A stretch of 64,000 bases of DNA from JBJHBP01 sp050485685 (GTDB taxonomy: Bacteria > Pseudomonadota > Gammaproteobacteria > Steroidobacterales > Rariloculaceae): positions 62,001 to 126,000 of the forward strand of contig JBJHBW010000001.1 of NCBI GenBank assembly GCA_050485685.1, written 5' to 3'. The notes below the pieces were generated by a model. It saw nothing but the letters and a program-made list of their open reading frames with translations, ran no database searches and was not told the DNA's origin. Below are positions 59,566 to 64,000 of the stretch, one piece after another. Positions within the stretch are counted from its first letter, which is position 1. Each line of letters begins with the position of its first letter. The translations under genes and the position numbers were made by a program.

Positions 59566-60509
59566 CCCGACAGATACCGTTCCACGTCGAGCGCCGCCAT
59601 GCAGCCGGACCCTGCCGATGTCACCGCCTGACGGTAGATCGGGTCGGCGACATCGCCGGCTGCGAACACACCTTCAATGCTGGTCGCGGTTGCGTAGCCC
59701 TCGCGGCCCGTGCCCGTCGTCACGATATATCCGCCGTCCATCTCCAGCTGTCCCTCGAATATGGCCGTGTTCGGCGTGTGTCCTATCGCAATGAACACGC
59801 CCTGCACGTCAATTTCACGTGCAGCATCATCGGTCGTGGACTTCAGTCGCGCGCCGGTGACGCCGTTTTCGTCGCCCAGGACTTCATCGAGCGTGTGGTT
59901 CCACAGAATCTCGACGTTGCCGCCCTGAGTCTTTTCTACCAGACGGTTGCTCAGGATCTTCTCGGCACGAAATTCGTCGCGCCGGTGCACAACCGTGACG
60001 CGCGACGCGATATGTGACAGATACAACGCCTCTTCCACGGCGGTATTGCCGCCGCCCACCACCGCTACCGGCTGCCCCTTGAAGAAAAATCCATCGCAGG
60101 TGGCGCAGGCGGACACACCGCGTCCCTTGTAGGCTTCCTCGCTGGGCAGGCCCAGATATCTCGCCGATGCGCCGGTGGCAATGACAAGCGCGTCGCAGCT
60201 GTAGGTGCCTGTGTCACCGGTCAACACGAACGGGCGCCTGCCAAGATCGACCGCGTTGATGTGGTCATACACCAGCTGTGTGCCGAAACGCTCGGCATGA
60301 CGCTTCATACGTTCCATGAGCTCCGGACCCTGCACGCCCGCGTTATCTCCAGGCCAGTTGTCGACGTCAGTGGTTGTGGTCATCTGGCCGCCGACTTCAA
60401 GGCCCGTGATCAGGACCGGGTTGAGCGCCGCGCGTGCCGCGTATACCGCAGCTGTGTAGCCGGCGGGGCCGGATCCCAGGATGATCAGCCGGTGATGTTG
60501 GATGCTCAT
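59559..60509 (-). CDS. trxB: Thioredoxin reductase
   Basis: TrxB passes electrons from NADPH to thioredoxin through FAD. The 316-aa protein has the FAD motif LGSGPAGYTAAVYAARA, the redox disulfide CATC (135-138), the NADPH motif VVGGGNTAVEEAL and the C-terminal AAGDVADPIYRQAVTSAGSG. AGGAG 5 nt before the ATG supports the start. It is divergent from the patatin gene (171-bp spacer). Confidence 0.96.
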   Translation of the reverse strand: MSIQHHRLIILGSGPAGYTAAVYAARAALNPVLITGLEVGGQMTTTTDVDNWPGDNAGVQGPELMERMKRHAERFGTQLVYDHINAVDLGRRPFVLTGDTGTYSCDALVIATGASARYLGLPSEEAYKGRGVSACATCDGFFFKGQPVAVVGGGNTAVEEALYLSHIASRVTVVHRRDEFRAEKILSNRLVEKTQGGNVEILWNHTLDEVLGDENGVTGARLKSTTDDAAREIDVQGVFIAIGHTPNTAIFEGQLEMDGGYIVTTGTGREGYATATSIEGVFAAGDVADPIYRQAVTSAGSGCMAALDVERYLSGQ

Positions 60510-60680
60510 TTATACTCCTGTGTTGCCGGCGTCAGTGTGCACCGTCGGGCGGGCTATGTTAGTCGAGCGCGTGCACCAAGTCAGGTCCGTCCGCAAAGCG
60601 TCGGTAGAATACGGCCCGACGCATGGACAGCACAGCGCTGCGGCCGAGCCGCAAGCGCTATCCGCAGCTGGAGTTTGCCT

Positions 60681-62930
60681 ATGTTGACAATGTCCCGGAT
60701 CGCAAGCTGCTTTGTTGTAGTCGGCATGATCCTGGCTGTGCCGGCGCATGCCGAACAGGACGAGGAACCGCTGCGCGAGACCGATGCGGACGCCGGACGT
60801 CCGTCGATCGGTCTGGTGCTGTCGGGAGGCGGTGCGCGTGGCGGTGCACACATTGGCGTCCTGAAGGCACTCGAGGAGCTGCGGATACCGGTCGACTACA
60901 TTGCAGGCACCAGCATAGGCGCGATCGTGGGCGCCTTCTATGCCAGCGGCATGAGCATCGAGGATCTCGAAGATGTGCCTCGCAGTATCGATCTGGAACG
61001 CGCGCTGCTGAACGTCACGCCGCGCGAGTACCGGTCGTTCCGCCGCAAGCGCGACGACGACCTGTTTCTGGTGGAGATGAAGCCAGGCTTCAGTGATGAA
61101 CTGGAGTTTGAACTGCCGATCGGCCTGGTACACGGCCAGGTCATAGACATGATACTGACGCGACTGACCCTGTCGGCGTCGACCGCACCTGACTTCGACG
61201 AACTCGTGATCCCGTTTCGCGCAGTAGCTGCCGACATCGTGACCGGCGAGGCGGTGGTGCTGGCCAGCGGCAATCTTGCCCGGGCGGTCAGGGCCAGCAT
61301 GTCGTTGCCGGCCGCGCTGGCGCCGGTGGAATACGATGGCCGGCTGCTGGTTGACGGCGGTATCGCGATGAACCTGCCCATAGAGGTCGCGATCGACATG
61401 GGTGCCGACGTTGTGCTGGCCGTGGATATCAGCGCACCCATGCGCGAACGCGACGAAATGCGTTCGATTCTGGATGTCACGTTCCAGCTCAGCAATCTGT
61501 TGACGCGCGAAGGCGTGGAGGAGCAGAAGCGTCACCTGCGCGACCAGGACATCCTGATGACGCCGGAGTTCTCAAGCGAGCACAGCACGGTGAGCTACGC
61601 GCGCATGGCCGAGACCATAGATACCGGCTATGTGATGATCATGGAACAGCGCGACGCGCTGGCGCACCTGTCGCTGCCCGAGGATGAATATCTGGCATGG
61701 CGAACAAGTCTCAGTCTGCCCTCGTTCGACCCGCCACCGGTTGTCGAATTCGTACGGCTGGACAATGAATCGCGCATCGCCGACAGCGTGATCGAGGCAC
61801 GGCTTGGCGATATCGAGATCGGCCAGCCGCTGGACATCGACGCGGTGGAACGTGCGGTCGGCCGGGTATACGGCCTGGATTTCTTTCAGAACGTCCGCTA
61901 TGACCTGGTGGCCGACGGCGAACGCACCGGCGTGGCCATCGGCGTTGAAGAACGCTCCTGGGGGCCGAACTACCTGCAGCTGGGCCTGAAATTCCGTGCA
62001 TCCGGCGACGACAGCGTGCTGTTCGGCATGGCCGTCAGTTATCTGCGCACCGGCATCAACGAACTCGGCGCCGAATGGCGAACGACAGCGAAGGTGGGTG
62101 ACGAACCGGCGGCACTGACCAGTCTGTATCAGCCCCTGGGACCGGCCGCGCGCTTCTTCGTGGAACCTGCGCTGAGCTTCGAGAGCACGAAGATCAGTGT
62201 CTGGGGCGACTCCGAAAGGCCGCTGGGCACGCTGCGACTGCGCGAGGCGATGTTCGAGTTCAGCATGGGACGTGAGCTGATGTATTTCGGCGAAATTCGC
62301 GCCGGGCTGCGCCGTTCCTATGGTGATATCCGGGTCCGGGTCGGTGAGCCGGATCTGGCGCCGGGAGACGGCTTCAATCGTGGCCAGGCGTTCGTGCGGT
62401 TCTCTGTGGATACGCTGGACAGCATCGCGTTTCCCCGCACTGGCGTACTCGCAACCACCGAGTGGCTGGGGTCGCGCAGCCGGCGCCTGTCCGCCGACAA
62501 CGATTTCGATCACTGGCGGGTGCGGGCCTTTCACGCACGCACCTGGGGGCGCCACACGCTGCTGTCCAGCTTCCGTTACGACATCACCACTCGCGGGGAA
62601 CTGCCGCTTGAGAGCCAGACCCGGCTCGGCGGCTTCATCGACCTGTCGGGCCTGAACTATCACGAGCTGTCAGGCCAGAACTCCATGCGCATCGGGCTCA
62701 GCTACTACAGACGCATCGGCGACCTCGCCCTGTTCCCGGCGTTCGCAGGCATCAGCCTGGAGGCCGGTAATGTGTGGCAGAACCGTCGTGACATAGGCAT
62801 GCGCGACACCGTGCTGGGTGGATCCCTGTGGGCCGGTGTGGATACGCCCGTGGGGCCGATCTATGTCGGCTATGGCCGCGCCCAGGGTAACAGGGACGCC
62901 GTTTACGTGTTTCTCGGCAACATCTTCTGA
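60681..62930 (+). CDS. Outer-membrane patatin-like phospholipase (PlpD-like)
   Basis: The 749-aa protein has a signal peptide (cleavage after AHA, residue 24), a patatin domain with oxyanion loop SGGGARGGAHIG, nucleophile GTSIG (76-80) and the dyad Asp in LLVDGGIAMNLP, a POTRA-like stretch (about 350-425), and a C-terminal BamA/TPS-like beta-barrel (about 430-749) ending in a Phe (VYVFLGNIF). This architecture matches type Vd autotransporters such as PlpD, which display a phospholipase A1. The ATG at 60681 places the signal peptide correctly; the frame extends upstream as non-coding. Confidence 0.9.
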   Translation: MLTMSRIASCFVVVGMILAVPAHAEQDEEPLRETDADAGRPSIGLVLSGGGARGGAHIGVLKALEELRIPVDYIAGTSIGAIVGAFYASGMSIEDLEDVPRSIDLERALLNVTPREYRSFRRKRDDDLFLVEMKPGFSDELEFELPIGLVHGQVIDMILTRLTLSASTAPDFDELVIPFRAVAADIVTGEAVVLASGNLARAVRASMSLPAALAPVEYDGRLLVDGGIAMNLPIEVAIDMGADVVLAVDISAPMRERDEMRSILDVTFQLSNLLTREGVEEQKRHLRDQDILMTPEFSSEHSTVSYARMAETIDTGYVMIMEQRDALAHLSLPEDEYLAWRTSLSLPSFDPPPVVEFVRLDNESRIADSVIEARLGDIEIGQPLDIDAVERAVGRVYGLDFFQNVRYDLVADGERTGVAIGVEERSWGPNYLQLGLKFRASGDDSVLFGMAVSYLRTGINELGAEWRTTAKVGDEPAALTSLYQPLGPAARFFVEPALSFESTKISVWGDSERPLGTLRLREAMFEFSMGRELMYFGEIRAGLRRSYGDIRVRVGEPDLAPGDGFNRGQAFVRFSVDTLDSIAFPRTGVLATTEWLGSRSRRLSADNDFDHWRVRAFHARTWGRHTLLSSFRYDITTRGELPLESQTRLGGFIDLSGLNYHELSGQNSMRIGLSYYRRIGDLALFPAFAGISLEAGNVWQNRRDIGMRDTVLGGSLWAGVDTPVGPIYVGYGRAQGNRDAVYVFLGNIF

Positions 62931-62984
62931 CACACTGCTGCCGACTGCGGGTCAACGGTGGCTGCCGTCTGTGTCGGCTATCGG

Positions 62985-63011
62985 TTATCGGCTGTCGCTT
63001 ATCGGCTGTCG
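62985..63011. repeat. 13-bp tandem direct repeat
   Basis: TTATCGGCTGTCG occurs at 62985-62997 and 62999-63011, with related partial units (TCGGCTATCGG) just upstream. It lies in the 105-bp spacer between the convergent patatin and small membrane protein genes. The palindrome CCGGCTAGCCGG (63032-63043) overlaps the stop codon of the small gene. It may be a 3' structure or slippage-prone DNA. Confidence 0.7.
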
Positions 63012-63035
63012 GTGCCCGGTTATCGGGGCAACCGG

Positions 63036-63191
63036 CTAGCCGGGGCCGGACTTGTGAAAACGGCCCCACGCATAGAGCAGGACGCCCACGACCGCGATGC
63101 TGGATCCCAGCCAGAAATCCGAACCGACCTGCGCGATCTCGAGCAGCAGCCCGGCGCAGAGTATGAGTATTCCGATGACCTTGATGCTCAC
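63036..63191 (-). CDS. Small membrane protein (51 aa)
   Basis: From the GTG at 63191 the product is 51 aa with two membrane helices (about 3-19, VIGILILCAGLLLEI, and 24-42, FWLGSSIAVVGVLLYAWG) and a short basic tail. AGGAGG lies 11 nt upstream, supporting this start over a longer frame that begins at 63326. It is divergent from the PLP enzyme gene. The function is unknown. Confidence 0.55.
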   Translation of the reverse strand: MSIKVIGILILCAGLLLEIAQVGSDFWLGSSIAVVGVLLYAWGRFHKSGPG

Positions 63192-63340
63192 GAAGGGTGC
63201 ATCCTCCTTGTTGCGTCCACCGCTACCGTAACTGATTTGCGACCCCGATTGGGCGCGCGAACCCGTTTCGCACGGCGCCGCAGCGATGCGCCGGAGGTTT
63301 CCGGTATCATTCCGCTTCCTGTTCACCCCCGGAGTGGCCC

Positions 63341-64000
63341 ATGGGCTTTACGACCAAGCAGATACACGCAGGTGTAACCCCGGATCCTGTCACCGGCGCG
63401 ATTCTCACGCCCGTGTATCAGTCGACCACCTTCGTTCAGGACTCGGTGGATGAGTACCTGGGCAAGGGATATTCGTACTCGCGCAGCGGCAATCCCACCG
63501 TGCGGGCACTGGAGAACAAGCTCACGGCACTGGAGGAAGGTGCCGATTGCACCTGCTACACCACCGGCATGGCAGCCATTCAGGCCGTACTGCAGGCACT
63601 GCTGAACGCCGGCGACCATGCCGTCGTGTCCGACGTCGCTTACGGCGGCACCTACCGCCTGTGCACCAAGGTATTCGCGCGTTTCGGGGTCGAGTTCACG
63701 TTTGCCGATACGTCCAGTCCCGAAGCGGTACGCGCTGCCATCAGGGACAACACGCGCCTGATACTGACCGAGACGCCGGCGAATCCCACGCTGAAGCTGA
63801 CCGACATTGCCGCGATATCGGAAATTGCGACCGCGAAGGGGATTCCGCACGCTGTCGACAATACGTTCCTGTCGCCCTACTTTCAGCGCCCGCTGGAACT
63901 GGGTGCGAATATCGTGATCCACAGCACCACGAAGTACTTCGACGGACACAACGCAACTGTCGGCGGTGCCGTAGTCACGGATACGAAGGAGCTGGATGAG
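63341..64000 (+). CDS. Cys/Met metabolism PLP enzyme (cystathionine gamma-synthase/lyase type), 3' truncated by window
   Basis: The ATG at 63341, 6 nt after GGAG, opens an uninterrupted frame of at least 220 codons to the window edge. It encodes MGFTTKQIHAGVTPDPVTGA, the family-typical TPVYQSTTFVQDS, YSYSRSGNPTVRALE, the aromatic segment TTGMAAIQAVL, ETPANPTLKLTDI and the PLP lysine in HSTTKYFDGH. Members act in transsulfuration (MetB, MetC, cystathionine gamma-lyase) or in O-acetylhomoserine sulfhydrylation. The fragment does not discriminate between them. Nearby cysK is consistent with sulfur amino acid metabolism but is not in the same operon. Confidence 0.9.
   Translation, partial: MGFTTKQIHAGVTPDPVTGAILTPVYQSTTFVQDSVDEYLGKGYSYSRSGNPTVRALENKLTALEEGADCTCYTTGMAAIQAVLQALLNAGDHAVVSDVAYGGTYRLCTKVFARFGVEFTFADTSSPEAVRAAIRDNTRLILTETPANPTLKLTDIAAISEIATAKGIPHAVDNTFLSPYFQRPLELGANIVIHSTTKYFDGHNATVGGAVVTDTKELDE

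Noticed and set aside
60510..61535. 341-aa minus-strand frame opposite the patatin gene
   Set aside because: It is a shadow frame: the plus strand carries the GTSIG nucleophile motif, signal peptide and beta-barrel; the shadow is His/Gln/Arg-rich without domains.

Overview
The window reads as chromosomal DNA from a high-GC gammaproteobacterium. The glyA-nrdR-ribD-ribE-ribB-ribH-nusB-thiL-pgpA string, EttA, the proBA pair, a squalene-hopene cyclase and a class II ribonucleotide reductase fit a free-living, probably environmental lineage near Steroidobacterales, Woeseiales or Xanthomonadales. That placement is inference from gene content only. I saw no tRNA, rRNA, CRISPR array, insertion sequence or phage gene.

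Layout. 1-850: xseB, then two large nested hairpin elements. 850-10293 (minus): a kinase/cNMP-binding protein, pgpA, thiL, nusB, ribH, ribB-type, ribE, ribD, nrdR, glyA and an AcuC-like deacetylase. 10454-16435 (plus): ettA, a zinc-ribbon protein, lemA, an M48 protease and a SYLF protein. 16486-21209 (minus): an EexN-like lipoprotein and a 1342-aa ATPase/WD40 protein with an embedded P domain. 21305-21562 is a small conserved-looking gene, followed by a third hairpin element. 21862-28595: ilvB (minus) facing away from ilvN (plus), then proB, proA and glpD. 28567-39907: bioA, phosphomannomutase, an APH/P-loop kinase fusion, a DUF3775 protein, lon with a sigma32-type promoter, nrdJ, bioF and bioD.

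39864-52566 (minus) is the most unusual region: a long, mostly tightly packed gene run. In transcription order it encodes a Gly/Ser/Gln-rich lipoprotein, a 451-aa lipoprotein, a small protein kinase, a membrane-anchored TPR-like protein, a PEGA/formylglycine-enzyme-fold protein, a small exported acidic protein, a MotA/TolQ/ExbB-type channel, an FHA protein with an actin-like N-terminus, two paralogous membrane-anchored vWA proteins and, after a gap, an OmpA/glycine-zipper protein. The two vWA proteins carry a MotB/ExbD-like transmembrane segment. One has an Asp at the position where proton-channel partners keep theirs; its paralogue has Ala. I infer a proton-motive-force-coupled, phosphorylation-regulated envelope machine that I cannot match to a named system. 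A classical intrinsic terminator for this run lies inside the bioD coding sequence.

52844-64000: a DUF4399 protein, a PYROXD2-like oxidoreductase, cysK, a small lipoprotein, shc coupled to an S1/P1 nuclease, trxB, an outer-membrane patatin, a 51-aa membrane protein and a Cys/Met-metabolism PLP enzyme cut by the window edge. The genome is compact: four convergent gene pairs overlap at their 3' ends.
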